Assembly (NCBI RefSeq): GCF_000378445.1
Contig: NZ_KB899696.1
Location: forward strand, 177,134 to 241,133
Length of the DNA stretch: 64,000 bases
Reading direction: 5' to 3'
From: Deinococcus aquatilis DSM 23025
GTDB lineage: Bacteria; Deinococcota; Deinococci; Deinococcales; Deinococcaceae
Part shown: piece by piece, positions 40,486 to 48,925 of the stretch
Position numbering within the stretch: position 1 is the stretch's first letter
Layout of the letters: each line of letters starts with the position of its first letter
The notes under the pieces: generated by a model
What the model saw: the letters and a program-made list of their open reading frames with translations, nothing else
The model's database searches: none
What the model was told of the DNA's origin: nothing
Translations under genes and position numbers: made by a program

Positions 40486-40884
40486 TCACTCTTCCATTGC
40501 CCGCCGGAACAGCACAGTATCCGTGTACTGCACAAAACGGATGACCTTGCCCGCCCGCAGAGTCTAGGCGTGGGCCACGGGGCTGCGAAGGCTCTTGCCC
40601 GTGGCCCTATAAGTCCCGGTGTACTCACCAAGCATGACCACCGTATCGCCGCTGGACACCAATTCACGGGGAGTGGCGGTAAACCCTTCCCACTCTGTCC
40701 CGAGCTTCATAAAGACGTGTTGCAGAACGGCATCCGGGCCATGAAACGTTCCCCCGTAAGGCCCGCCTTCCGCCTCTGTCCACTCTACCTGTGGGTCAAG
40801 GGTTGCCAAGACCGCAGGAATATCGCCACGGCCAAAGGCTTCGTATAGGGCCTGAATGGTTTCGAGGTTCCCAGTTCCAGTCAT
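40486..40884 (-). pseudogene. SnoaL/NTF2-like protein gene interrupted by an in-frame TAG
   Basis: Translation from the ATG at 40884 gives 106 residues of a SnoaL-like domain (ETIQALYEAFGRGDIPAVLA, ATLDPQVEWTEAEGG) ending KSLRSPVAHA at a TAG (40564-40566). The same frame continues after the stop for 26 residues, TLRAGKVIRFVQYTDTVLFR, ending RAMEE with a second stop. This is the expected last strand of the fold, normally reached through HxW. TAG therefore most likely replaces a TGG Trp codon by one base change. The full frame would be 132 aa, the normal family length. A loss of function is likely; readthrough is possible. Confidence 0.75.
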
Positions 40885-41059
40885 ACTCAGTCCCCCTATT
40901 TTGCACCTGAATGCAGCGATTGATCATACCCTTGGATTTGTTATTTCGTTGGTGACGTGGAGGAGTCTTCAGTTGCTGTTAATAAATCTATCCGCTTTGC
41001 CACGCCTCTTGTCTACCCTTCCCCCTGCTCTCGCCCCCATCCCCGCCTATGCTGAAGCT

Positions 41060-41113
41060 ATGAAGTACGGGCGAATTATTCAGAGATTCGGGGAGCGACG
41101 CTTCCGGCTCTGA
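41060..41113 (+). CDS. Candidate leader peptide of ilvA (17 aa)
   Basis: MKYGRIIQRFGERRFRL, with TATGCT ending six bases before the ATG (leaderless layout). It contains adjacent Ile codons and five Arg codons. A terminator follows 15 bases later and ilvA 67 bases later, the arrangement of an attenuation leader. Confidence 0.45.
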   Translation: MKYGRIIQRFGERRFRL

Positions 41114-41128
41114 CGCGCCGTAATGCCC

Positions 41129-41159
41129 ACCCCCCGCCGATCTGGTGGGGGGTTTTTTT
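41129..41159 (+). terminator. Terminator/attenuator upstream of ilvA
   Basis: ACCCCCC-11 nt-GGGGGGT followed by a run of seven T. Read from upstream it would end transcription before ilvA, whose Shine-Dalgarno AAGGAG lies at 41168. Confidence 0.8.
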
Positions 41160-41180
41160 GAATCTTAAGGAGACACAGAC

Positions 41181-42731
41181 ATGATGCAGGCCAACGAATT
41201 CAGACCCGGAACCCTCGACGCGATGGATGTGCTGCGGCTGGCGCTGACCAGCAAGGTGTACGGCGCGGCCATCGAAACGGCGCTCAGCGAGGCTCCGGGC
41301 CTCAGCAGGCGCACGGGCAACCGGGTTTTGCTGAAACGGGAAGATCAGCAGCCTATCTTTTCATTCAAGATTCGCGGCGCGTACAACAAGATGAGCCAAC
41401 TGACGGCGGCAGAAGCGGCACGCGGCGTCATTTGCGCTTCGGCGGGCAACCACGCGCAGGGGGTGGCATTTGCGGCGCAGGCCCTCGGCATCCGCGCCGT
41501 GATCGTGATGCCCGCCACCACGCCCGACATCAAGGTGCAGGCGTGCAGGCAGCGAGGGGCAGAAGTCGTGCTTCATGGCGACAGTTTCAGCGACGCGGAG
41601 GCCCACGCTTACGGCCTTCAGCAGGGCTCGGGCCTGACGTTTGTGCATCCCTACGATGACCCTCTCGTGCTGGCCGGACAGGGCACGGTGGCGCTGGAAC
41701 TGCTGCGGCAACTGGACGCCCCACACGGCTTTACGGTGTTCGTTCCGGTGGGCGGCGGCGGATTGATCGCGGGCGTATCCGGCGTGCTGAAGGCATTGCG
41801 GCCCGATATCCGCATCGTGGGCGTGGAACCCGACGATTCCGACGCCATGTACCAGAGCCTTCAGGCGGGCGAGCGCGTACGGCTGGACACGGTGGGGATC
41901 TTTGTGGACGGCGTGGCGGTCAAGCAGGTGGGCGCGTACACCTTCGACCTCACGCGGCGATATGTAGATGACTGGGTGCGCGTGAACACCGATGAAGTGT
42001 GCGCCGCCATCAAGGACGTCTTTGACGACACCCGCGCCGTGATGGAACCCGCCGGGGCTTTGGCTGTGGCTGGCCTCAAAAAATACGCCGCCGAACACGA
42101 ACTGCAGGATGAAACGCTGGTGGCCCTGACCTGCGGGGCAAACGTGAATTTTGACCGCCTGCGCCATGTGGCCGAGCGTGCCGAAATAGGCGAGCAGCGC
42201 GAGGCAATCCTGGCCGTGACCATTCCCGAACGTCCCGGCGCATTCCGCCAATTTATCGAGGTCATCGGCGGGCGGGCCATCACCGAATTCAATTACCGCT
42301 ACGCACCCCGCAGCGAGGCCCAGATTTTTGTGGGCGTGCAACTGGCGCAGGCTGGGCAGCGGCCCGCACTGGTGCGCCAACTCACCGATCTGGGTTACGC
42401 CGTCACCGACTTGACCGAAGACGAACTGGCAAAGGTGCATGTGCGCCACATGGTGGGAGGCCGTGCCCCCGAAGCCACCGACGAGCGCGTGTATTCCTTC
42501 ACCTTCCCCGAACGCCCCGGCGCACTGCTGGAATTCCTGACCCACCTGCACGCGGGCTGGAATATCAGCCTGTTCCATTACCGCAACCACGGCAGCGCAC
42601 ATGGCCGGGTCTTGGCCGGAATTCAGGTGCCAGACGCCGAAATGAACGCCTTCGCCACCTTTCTGGACGGACTGGGCTACCCGGCAGAAGACGCGACCCA
42701 GAACGCGGCATACAGGTTATTTTTGACATAA
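41181..42731 (+). CDS. ilvA: Threonine ammonia-lyase, biosynthetic (threonine dehydratase)
   Basis: Deaminates L-threonine to 2-oxobutyrate, the first step of isoleucine synthesis. The 516-aa protein has the PLP lysine in FSFKIRGAYNKM, ICASAGNHAQGVAFAA, the PLP-phosphate loop VPVGGGGLIAGVSG, and LTCGANVNFDRLR. Two ACT-like regulatory domains follow: AILAVTIPERPGAFRQFIEV and VYSFTFPERPGALLEFLTHL, as in the Ile-inhibited biosynthetic enzyme. AAGGAG lies seven bases before the ATG. A candidate attenuator precedes it. Confidence 0.94.
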   Translation: MMQANEFRPGTLDAMDVLRLALTSKVYGAAIETALSEAPGLSRRTGNRVLLKREDQQPIFSFKIRGAYNKMSQLTAAEAARGVICASAGNHAQGVAFAAQALGIRAVIVMPATTPDIKVQACRQRGAEVVLHGDSFSDAEAHAYGLQQGSGLTFVHPYDDPLVLAGQGTVALELLRQLDAPHGFTVFVPVGGGGLIAGVSGVLKALRPDIRIVGVEPDDSDAMYQSLQAGERVRLDTVGIFVDGVAVKQVGAYTFDLTRRYVDDWVRVNTDEVCAAIKDVFDDTRAVMEPAGALAVAGLKKYAAEHELQDETLVALTCGANVNFDRLRHVAERAEIGEQREAILAVTIPERPGAFRQFIEVIGGRAITEFNYRYAPRSEAQIFVGVQLAQAGQRPALVRQLTDLGYAVTDLTEDELAKVHVRHMVGGRAPEATDERVYSFTFPERPGALLEFLTHLHAGWNISLFHYRNHGSAHGRVLAGIQVPDAEMNAFATFLDGLGYPAEDATQNAAYRLFLT

Positions 42732-42735
42732 AAGC

Positions 42736-42752
42736 GGTGAGTGGTCAGTGGG
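42736..42752 (+). repeat. AGTGGTCAGTGGG repeat after ilvA
   Basis: Five bases after the ilvA stop. It matches the units at 499-528 and 40401-40430 and directly adjoins non-coding repeat copy B. Confidence 0.5.
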
Positions 42753-42757
42753 AAGGG

Positions 42758-43045
42758 CGAACCCCCCCATTGCTCTGCAATGCCCCCCCCTCAAGGGGAT
42801 GAACACACAGCCCGACACCGCCACCCCACACCGTCCCCGCCCATATCCGTGTGAGGCCGTCGTCCACGCAGTGGGCGGGCCAATTCCAACTCAGAATGAA
42901 TGGGCAATTCCGCTTCAGATGAACGAGAAAGCCGAACCGAAACACGACAAGATCACTCCTCCTCAGCGGAGCGACCACTCCCCTGACCCCTCTGGGGGCG
43001 GGGGCTGGGGGGTGGGGGAATCCAACGTGGGAGAAGCCAAAAAAT
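42758..43045. repeat. Non-coding repeat, copy B (about 288 bp)
   Basis: Aligns with 1311-1600 over its whole length. Conserved blocks are CCCCTCAAGGGG, CCGTCCCCGCCC, GTGTGAGGCC, GGGCGGGCCAATTCCAAC and CTGACCCCTCTGGGGGCGGG. The TTGCTCTGCAA palindrome is kept with a compensating change. It lies between ilvA and a convergent gene. Confidence 0.8.
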
Positions 43046-43075
43046 CCCCACCGCCAACAAACCAAAAGCCAAAGC

Positions 43076-44053
43076 TCACTCCGGCAGATTCACCACCCGA
43101 ACATTCCCATCTCTCGCACTCAGGTAGCTGATGCGTTTTCCGTCTGGGCTGACATTCCAGTCGCCTTGCCGCACCTGATCGCCCAAATCGCCCAGGGTGC
43201 GCCAAGCCCCCGTACGGGCGTTGTATTCGCGCAGCAGATGCGGGCTGCCGTCTGGAATAAGGGGGATGACCAGCAACCGGGAAGCGTCGCGCCAACGGTA
43301 GGAACCGAAGGAATCGAGCCGCTTGGCCGCGCCCCCAGACGTGTTCTGAACCCACAAGCCGTTGCGGGCGGCGCTGTCGAACGTGACGGTATAGACCACC
43401 TGTGAACCGTCGGTGCTGAGGTTGACACCCCGGAATCCCAGAGCCGATTTCAGGGTGCGGCGTGCCCCGGTGCGGGTATCGAGCGTGAACAGGTCGCGGT
43501 CACGGCCTGCGGCGTTCAGCTTGCCGTTCAGCAGCAGGGTGCTGTCTCCGATCCAGCCGCTGATGCCCCCGCCGTAGAGGGTAGACACCTGCTTGGGCGC
43601 ACCAAAGACATCGGCCACGTAGACCCGGCTGGCGCGGCGGTCAAAGTTGCCGCTGGTGTCGCTGCGGGTGTAGGCCAGGCGGGTTTCGGTTGCTGTCCAG
43701 GTCACGTCCGAGCCGCGTGTGGGCAGCGTAAATTTGCGCCCATCGCTGAGGCGCTCCAGAGTGGTGTTCTCGCCTGTACCGGGCCGCACCGCCCAGCGCA
43801 GTTTGGGCGAGAAGAAGGCCACCGAAGAAAAGCGCCGAGTGACCGCCCCGCCCTCTGACGGAACGGAATAGATTCCGGTCGCGCCCCGAACAGGCGGGCC
43901 ATCCAGAAACAGCAGCGACCGCGAATCGGGTGCCCAGACTGCGCCGGGGCAACAGGTGCCCGAGAGGACGGCTTTGGAAGGCAGGGAGGCGGCCAGAGCA
44001 GAGGCCGACAGCAGCAACAAAGCAGCGGCCCGTTTCCTATCACCTCCAGTCAT
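43076..44053 (-). CDS. Exported TolB-like beta-propeller protein
   Basis: A 325-aa protein with a signal peptide (RAAALLLLSASALAASLP). WD40/TolB-like repeats follow: GAVWAPDSRSLLFLDGPPV, SDVTWTATETRLAYTRSD, GVNLSTDGSQVVYTVTFD and GDWNVSPDGKRISYLSARDG. These are six or seven blades of a propeller in the envelope. The ATG at 44053 is chosen because it overlaps the stop of the M23 peptidase (ATGA) and begins the signal peptide. Function unknown; coupling to the peptidase suggests a cell-wall role. Confidence 0.77.
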   Translation of the reverse strand: MTGGDRKRAAALLLLSASALAASLPSKAVLSGTCCPGAVWAPDSRSLLFLDGPPVRGATGIYSVPSEGGAVTRRFSSVAFFSPKLRWAVRPGTGENTTLERLSDGRKFTLPTRGSDVTWTATETRLAYTRSDTSGNFDRRASRVYVADVFGAPKQVSTLYGGGISGWIGDSTLLLNGKLNAAGRDRDLFTLDTRTGARRTLKSALGFRGVNLSTDGSQVVYTVTFDSAARNGLWVQNTSGGAAKRLDSFGSYRWRDASRLLVIPLIPDGSPHLLREYNARTGAWRTLGDLGDQVRQGDWNVSPDGKRISYLSARDGNVRVVNLPE

Positions 44054-44772
44054 CTCGCACCCCCCGGCGAGGGCGGCCACGGCTGGGCAAACTCGTTCAG
44101 GAGGCGGCCACCCCGGCGCACCTCCGGCTGAGATTCGGGGGTCTGCCATTTGCGCGGGGCGCTGAGGTCGTATTCGTAGCCCCGGCCAAAGCTGCCCGCC
44201 AGCGCCAGAGAATCCCAGTCGGCGGCGATGTAGGGAAGCGGATTGAAAAACCGTTGGTGAGAGCGGTCACGCAGTTCGAGGTGAAGATGCGGCGCACTGA
44301 CACAGGTGCCCTGAGAATCTCCGCTCTCGCCGACTACCTGACCCTTGGTCACGCGCACGCCGACCCGCAGAGACGAACGCACCCGCAGATGCCCGTACAG
44401 ACTGCTGAGATTCCCGGCATGATCGATCACCACGTTGTGCGGCGGGCTGCCGTGAGTGCCGTCCACTTCAGCCACCACGCCGTCTCCGATGGCCCGCACG
44501 GGGGTTCCGCAGGGTGCGCTGAAATCCAGCCCCGCATGCACGCCCTGAAGGTTGCCGTAGGTACTGCGCCGCTGCCGATACGCGCCCGTGGTGTTGCCGT
44601 AGCCCTGCCCCAGCAGCCAGGAATTTGGCCCCGGCGCACCCGCGAAGGGCAACCCGAACTGCCTTGAGGGCTTGGCAATCACGCTGTCGGGCAGGGCCGC
44701 CGCGTAATGTGCCGCCGCGACTCCAACCCCCAACCCCACGGCCAGAAGCCCTGCTGCTACCCAACCTCTCAT
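44050..44772 (-). CDS. M23 family metallopeptidase
   Basis: A 240-aa exported peptidoglycan endopeptidase of the LytM/M23 type. An N-terminal helix (RGWVAAGLLAVGLGVGVAAA) anchors or exports it. Zn ligands are visible as HxxxD in GVHAGLDFSAP and HxH in APHLHLEL; a further family motif is GVVAEVDGTHGSP. ATG 44772 is chosen for the signal; the frame is open upstream. It probably cleaves peptide cross-links in the wall and is cotranscribed with the TolB-like gene. Confidence 0.87.
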   Translation of the reverse strand: MRGWVAAGLLAVGLGVGVAAAHYAAALPDSVIAKPSRQFGLPFAGAPGPNSWLLGQGYGNTTGAYRQRRSTYGNLQGVHAGLDFSAPCGTPVRAIGDGVVAEVDGTHGSPPHNVVIDHAGNLSSLYGHLRVRSSLRVGVRVTKGQVVGESGDSQGTCVSAPHLHLELRDRSHQRFFNPLPYIAADWDSLALAGSFGRGYEYDLSAPRKWQTPESQPEVRRGGRLLNEFAQPWPPSPGGAR

Positions 44773-45066
44773 GTCCACCGCCGTTTCATGGCCGAATGCT
44801 GGCGCACCGTGCCCCGCCAAAGGGTGGGAATGGTCACAGGAAAAGGCAGGATGGCCGGGGACGAGATCGTATCCAAGTAGGTCAAAGTCAACCTAAAGAT
44901 TAATCAAGCGAAGCGAGTATCGAAGAAATTACGTTGTCGTAGGCATGGACATTGATCCCGCTGTTTGGGATTAAGTGGCTGGAGCAACAACGCTGTGCTT
45001 GGTGCTTCCCATTACTCAGCCCTTCCGCATAACGACGCCTTCTTCCTTTCGGCGGCACTTCTTTTC

Positions 45067-45546
45067 TTACCAACTGATATTGATGCCTACTCCTCCACTC
45101 GTCTCTCCAGTTGCCAGATTAAGGCCCAGGCCCACTGGCGCACTGAGGCATAGATCAAAGATGGACTGCGGCACGCTGCTCACGCTGTAGCTCAGGCTGG
45201 CCTGATTGCTGCCCGGTACGTAGCCCAGCGAGGTGTTCTGGTTGAGGCACTTGGCCGCAGCGACCTCATAGGGAGCCTCGGCGATCACCTGTCCAAGACT
45301 GTTCCGTACCCGGATGATGCCCTGATGGGGTTCCCGCGCAAGAGCAGAAACGCTCTGCAACAGGTTGGGGCTGAGACGCAACTTGCCACTGCTGTCGGCG
45401 CGGATAATCAGGCGCGGATCGCTCGACTCGATGGTCACGTCCGCCAGAACCTCACCGATCACGGCGAAGGTCAGGTTGACCACCGAATAGCCCGTGATCA
45501 TTCGCGCCTCTACCCGGCTGGGTTGAATCAGAGCGCTGGTCGCCAC
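45067..45546 (-). CDS. Hypothetical protein, probably 5'-truncated
   Basis: Not recognised; 159 aa from a GTG at 45546. The same frame stays open for 40 more codons to 45666 and looks coding (TVPEINITPIIAPRAPQLQ), but offers no ATG, GTG or TTG, so the original start seems lost. Beta-rich strands (TGYSVVNLTFAVIGEV, GIIRVRNSLGQVIAEAPYEV) and a C-terminus with a two-Cys pattern (AKCLNQN..FDLCLSAP) suggest an exported structural or spore-coat-like beta protein. The downstream gene order gives no hint. Confidence 0.45.
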   Translation of the reverse strand: MATSALIQPSRVEARMITGYSVVNLTFAVIGEVLADVTIESSDPRLIIRADSSGKLRLSPNLLQSVSALAREPHQGIIRVRNSLGQVIAEAPYEVAAAKCLNQNTSLGYVPGSNQASLSYSVSSVPQSIFDLCLSAPVGLGLNLATGETSGGVGINISW

Positions 45547-46149
45547 CTGTAGCTGGGGTGCCCTCGGCGCAATAATCGGAGTGATGTTGATTTCGGGAAC
45601 AGTGAACTGAGCCAGTGATCTTGAGGTTACGCCTTTAGAACTCCCTCGGGGTTTCTGTGATCCCCGTCATTAAGCATGGTCTGCTTACCCTGCAAGGCCG
45701 TAAGCCCTGCGGCAGATTTTCCATGTCTGATCGAAAAGCCGGTCGCACCACTCGCTCCCCCCATCCGAGGTGCCCGGATTACAGGATGGGGTTCTTTGTA
45801 TCTCTTCGCTTAGAGAGTTCCCGAACGAATTGAGGGGAATATGGATGCGGTTTCCTCACAGACTGCTTATTTGAGAGCCCATCAACTGGATTCATGAAGA
45901 TGGGTTGTAAACCTTCCTGCATAGGGCAGTACATCATCCCCAGGTTGCTTTCAACATGTCAGTGACGGTTTTAAAGTGAACGCTGGGCAAGCTGTTGATC
46001 TGCGATTCAACCTGCCACTGAGTTGGGTTCTTTCACCCAGTAGCTTCAGTCTTGGTCTATGCATATGTTGTTGTGGCTTCAACGTAATGATGCGTTGTCA
46101 GGGCTGATCTTGGACTGCTCACGTTTTTTCTGCTGCGGGAGATTCAGGC
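45547..46149. other. Degenerate region, no intact gene
   Basis: Both strands show only short frames broken by many stops. It lies between a truncated gene and an IS1-like remnant, which suggests decayed insertion or deletion debris. Nothing further was recognised. Confidence 0.5.
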
Positions 46150-46428
46150 TCAATGGTATGTAGCACAGTCTTTGATGAGGGTCTGGAGATGGCGGCAGAA
46201 CCAACTCCAACTGAACCCAACTACCCGGCAAATGCCGCAGTGAGAGAGACGTTCGGAGAGGAGCCGATCAACGAGGATCACGGTTTCGGGCGAAATGGGA
46301 GTTCGGGTGTGATTCAGGGTGAACCGATGTCGGCAGGCGCGGCACAGGTCCCGCTGTTTGCCGATATGGGCATGACCGTTTTTGACGATATAGACGCCCT
46401 CACACGCTGGACATGCCAGACCGTTCAT
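46150..46428 (-). mobile_element. IS1-like transposase N-terminal remnant (InsA-type)
   Basis: The frame MNGLACPACEGVYIVKNGHA, then KQRDLCRACRHRF, matches the IS1 InsA zinc finger (CPxC..VKNG..GKQR..C..C). LLSERLSHCGICRVVGFSWSWF is the following helix-turn-helix. It stops after 92 residues at KDCATYH; no DDE catalytic domain or terminal repeats are seen, so the element is dead. Confidence 0.65.
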
Positions 46429-46482
46429 GCTCCATCGAACTGCGATTATTCCTAAGAAGCCACGACCACCCGCCTGCATAGC

Positions 46483-46545
46483 TTGACGGGGCCTGCATAC
46501 CGCGCTATGTTAAAGAAATCAAGGCGGCCTCCGGGCCGTCTTTTC
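46483..46545 (+). ncRNA. Promoter-terminator micro-transcription unit 1
   Basis: TTGACG (46483) and TATGTT (46506) are spaced by exactly 17 bp whose last part reads CTGCATACCGCGC. The predicted start near 46518 (ATCAAGG) runs straight into GGCGGCC-TCCG-GGCCGTC-TTTT (46523-46544). The RNA would be about 28 nt. It diverges from the IS1-like remnant. Confidence 0.6.
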
Positions 46546-46579
46546 CTTTACCTCTGTTCGCAGATCAGTCCCTACCTTC

Positions 46580-46840
46580 CTACTCTCTCGGGCACGGCCT
46601 TACGAATTCCACGTCCAGCCAGAAGGCCGCATCCTCTTCTTCCACCTCATCTTCCAGAGTCAGCAACTCCTGCCAAGTCTCCCAGACTTGAGCCTGCACT
46701 TCGGGATGACAGCCCAAGTAATCAGCCAGCTCCAGGCGGGTCACCGGATCGGGGCCAGCGTTTCCTACACCCCGGTCTTCGCGGTAGGCGTCGTCCAGAA
46801 GATCAGCCAGCTGGACTGGGGTGAGATCACGCAGGTGCAT
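46580..46840 (-). CDS. Hypothetical acidic protein, 86 aa
   Basis: Not recognised. MHLRDLTPVQLADLLDDAYR, then LELADYLGCHPEVQAQVWETW, suggests a helical protein; the central EDEVEEEDAAF is strongly acidic. No signal peptide or membrane segment. It lies downstream of the two orphan response regulators on the same strand, 120 bp from the nearer one. It could be an adaptor or a fragment. Confidence 0.5.
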   Translation of the reverse strand: MHLRDLTPVQLADLLDDAYREDRGVGNAGPDPVTRLELADYLGCHPEVQAQVWETWQELLTLEDEVEEEDAAFWLDVEFVRPCPRE

Positions 46841-46959
46841 GGGTTGGAGGGTAAAGGCGTGGTGCTGATGAAGGAGTAGAGGAGGCTTAAGGGCAAACTC
46901 AAGGGATCAATCGGTCCTCATCTGAAGCAATCCGTCTGAGCACCTTGATGCCGGGAGGC

Positions 46960-47346
46960 TTAGAGCGTCAGCAGGGTATGAACCAGTCGCCCAAACCCCG
47001 TAATCTCCCGGGGTTTTTCGAGGTAGGCCACCGCGCCGTGCTCCAGCACCGCCTGCACTTCCGCCGGGTGAGCGTGGCTGCTCCAGCACACCACCCGCAG
47101 GGGAAGGGGCACCTGCACCCGCAGCTCACTCAAGATCTCCATCCCGGTCTGTCTGGGCAGGTGCAGATCCAACACCACCAGTTGCGGCGGTTCCGACGAC
47201 TGACAGCAAATCAAGCCACTTTCCGCGTCGGACACGGCTTCAACGTGCACCTCCGGCGCGTGGTCTTCAAAGGCCAGTCCTAACAACAGTGCGTCTTCTA
47301 CACAGTCCTCAATAATCAAAACCCGGCGCACTGGAACAGAGATCAC
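46960..47346 (-). CDS. Single-domain response regulator
   Basis: A 128-aa receiver domain without output domain. VLIIEDCVEDALLLGLAF supplies the acidic pair (Glu-Asp), VVLDLHLPRQTG the phosphorylated Asp, CWSSHAHPAEV the switch Ser and AYLEKPRE the Lys. It resembles the Rcp1/CheY-type regulators that pair with hybrid or phytochrome-like kinases elsewhere. No kinase is adjacent. A related receiver gene lies 80 bp upstream. Confidence 0.83.
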   Translation of the reverse strand: MISVPVRRVLIIEDCVEDALLLGLAFEDHAPEVHVEAVSDAESGLICCQSSEPPQLVVLDLHLPRQTGMEILSELRVQVPLPLRVVCWSSHAHPAEVQAVLEHGAVAYLEKPREITGFGRLVHTLLTL

Positions 47347-47426
47347 GGCTGCCCACGCCGCAAAAACATCAACATGCGGTCCAGCTTACTGGAGTACAGG
47401 GCGCTCCTACTTCATTGACAGATCAT

Positions 47427-47846
47427 CTATGGCCGAGTGGGCAGGCGAGCCCGCGTCCAGAAGGCAATAAATTTCTCGATCTGTTCCAGAAAGGCCTGGA
47501 AGTGCATGGATTTGAGCAGGTAGGCGCTGGCATGGAGGGTATAGGCGCGGGTGATGTCCTCTTCGCTGACCGAAGTCGTGAGCATCACCACCGGAATCAT
47601 CTGCGATTGTGGATGCTGCTTCAGGGCGGCCAAGACGTCAAAGCCGTTCATTTCCGGCATATTGATGTCCAACAGAATGACGTCCGGCAATGGCGCGTCG
47701 GGCGTGTCTAAGAGAGCCAGGGCGGCCTGACCGCTCTCAGCGGTGATCAACGTACAGGGCTGATCCAGCGACTCGAACGCTTCCTCAGCCAGGTAACGAT
47801 CCGTCATACTGTCGTCAATCAGCAAGATGTTCAGTGGACGGGTCAT
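47427..47846 (-). CDS. Single-domain response regulator (Rcp1-like)
   Basis: A 139-aa receiver domain. ILLIDDSMTDRYLAEEAF gives the acidic pocket, VILLDINMPEMNGFDVLAAL the phosphorylation Asp, VVMLTTSVSEEDITRAY the switch Thr and AYLLKSMHFQAF the Lys. The MTD and the FLEQIEKFIAFW tail resemble Rcp1-type partners of phytochrome kinases. It may be cotranscribed with the receiver at 47346. Confidence 0.85.
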   Translation of the reverse strand: MTRPLNILLIDDSMTDRYLAEEAFESLDQPCTLITAESGQAALALLDTPDAPLPDVILLDINMPEMNGFDVLAALKQHPQSQMIPVVMLTTSVSEEDITRAYTLHASAYLLKSMHFQAFLEQIEKFIAFWTRARLPTRP

Positions 47847-48143
47847 CTAAGAAAGTCCAAGTTCCCGGTGCCTACACGCCAAGTCAGGTGAATCACAGCT
47901 TCACTGTAGCCGATGATCCAGAGCAAAATGACCCAGGTTCTGCTGTGTGTATGGGTTGGGCCTACTCAATAGAGAGAACCGAAACGGTGGCAGTCGGGTC
48001 ACGCGGGTGCATGAGCCGGAGTAGGAGATCAGGGGAGGGAGAAGTGACCTGTCAGGCTTGGGTCTCCTACGGCCCAAAAGCAAACCGCCCAGCAGCCGAA
48101 TGTATGGGGCAAAATTGTTGAAAGGAACAGGGCGGTCTATGAC

Positions 48144-48281
48144 TCAACCTGGAGGCGAGGCGGGGTGCTGAAGCGACCGTGGCCCACGCCAGAGCAGATA
48201 GATCAATCCCAGACCAAAGAGGACGGACAGGAGAACCTGAGGAAGCACAACCAACATCAGTAGAACTTCTGCGAGAGGCAT
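48144..48281 (-). CDS. Small membrane protein, 45 aa
   Basis: MPLAEVLLMLVVLPQVLLSV, then LFGLGLIYLLWRGPRSLQHP, form one or two membrane helices with a basic tail. TATATAGGAT, combining a -10-like box and AGGA, lies 9-18 bases before the ATG. The strand is shared with the response regulators. Function unknown. Confidence 0.5.
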   Translation of the reverse strand: MPLAEVLLMLVVLPQVLLSVLFGLGLIYLLWRGPRSLQHPASPPG

Positions 48282-48383
48282 ATTTCACATCCTATATAGA
48301 AAACATCACAATTTTCTTGCTTGTTCAATTCAACCCGGTTATCGCTTAAAGAATCGCCCTGGCACCTGGGAACACAGGGATGT

Positions 48384-48465
48384 TGGCAGGCCATGAGGGA
48401 TTTGAACCCGATCCGTTACCCAGTCTTGGAGACTGACGCTCTACCAGGCTGAGCCAAAACGGCCC
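48384..48465 (-). tRNA. tRNA-Trp(CCA)-like locus, probably degenerate
   Basis: Cloverleaf parts can be placed: acceptor GGGCCGT/ATGGCCT with two G-U pairs, D-arm GCTC/GAGC, anticodon stem TCAGT/ACTGG with loop CTCCAAG (anticodon CCA), T-loop TTCAAAT and an encoded GCCA end. However, four rather than two bases join acceptor and D-stem, the variable region has eight bases and only three T-stem pairs form. It may be a decaying copy. Confidence 0.5.
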
Positions 48466-48890
48466 ATGCGGCGTCTGCCACCGCTGAGGACGACTGAGGC
48501 GGGAGAGGCTCCCACACAGGGCGGGGGTCAGTATGGTTGGATGGGGCTTTCTGTAAACCTACAAAAATGTCACCCGTTTGGGCAGGCCAACCGTTTGCCG
48601 CTGGAGATGACCTGTCTCGGATCGTCGGTCAGGCCATAACAGGCTTCAGCAGCGCGGCACAGTTCGGACGGCAACTGGCGGCCTTTTTCCTCACAGTCAT
48701 TCATTTTTTATCTTTGGGCACAGCAGCGCCCTCAGCTTCGGATGGGTGCCTCTCACTGAAGCGTAGGGCCTCCTCATCCGACTTCTGGGTTTGAGTCCAG
48801 CGACAGCTCGCTTGGTGTATTTCACCGTTCTGCCCGTTGCTGTATCAGTTGCCGTAAGGGAGGAAAACCGGAAAATCCGGCAGGAGATAC
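48466..48890. other. Intergenic stretch between tRNA loci
   Basis: About 425 bp. An 85-codon plus-strand frame exists but lacks a Shine-Dalgarno, homology or leaderless -10 box. I see no supported gene. Confidence 0.4.
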
Positions 48891-48922
48891 AAAAGAAAAA
48901 ACGCCCTCCAGGAAGGCGTTTT
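48891..48922 (-). terminator. Terminator after tRNA-Val
   Basis: On the minus strand AAAACGCC-9 nt-GGCGTTTT followed by TTCTTTTG. Confidence 0.8.
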
Positions 48923-48925
48923 GGT

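Noticed and set aside
46153..46455. 100-codon plus-strand frame
   Set aside because: It is antisense to the IS1-like zinc-finger frame, which has a clear motif.
47834..48121. 95-codon plus-strand frame between the response regulator and the small membrane gene
   Set aside because: No ribosome site, no motif and an initial part antisense to the regulator's start.
48384..48465. Suppressor tRNA explaining the TAG in the SnoaL gene
   Set aside because: The anticodon loop CTCCAAG gives CCA, which reads UGG, not UAG.
48537..48794. 85-codon plus-strand frame near the tRNA genes
   Set aside because: No Shine-Dalgarno or -10 box and mixed low-complexity composition.
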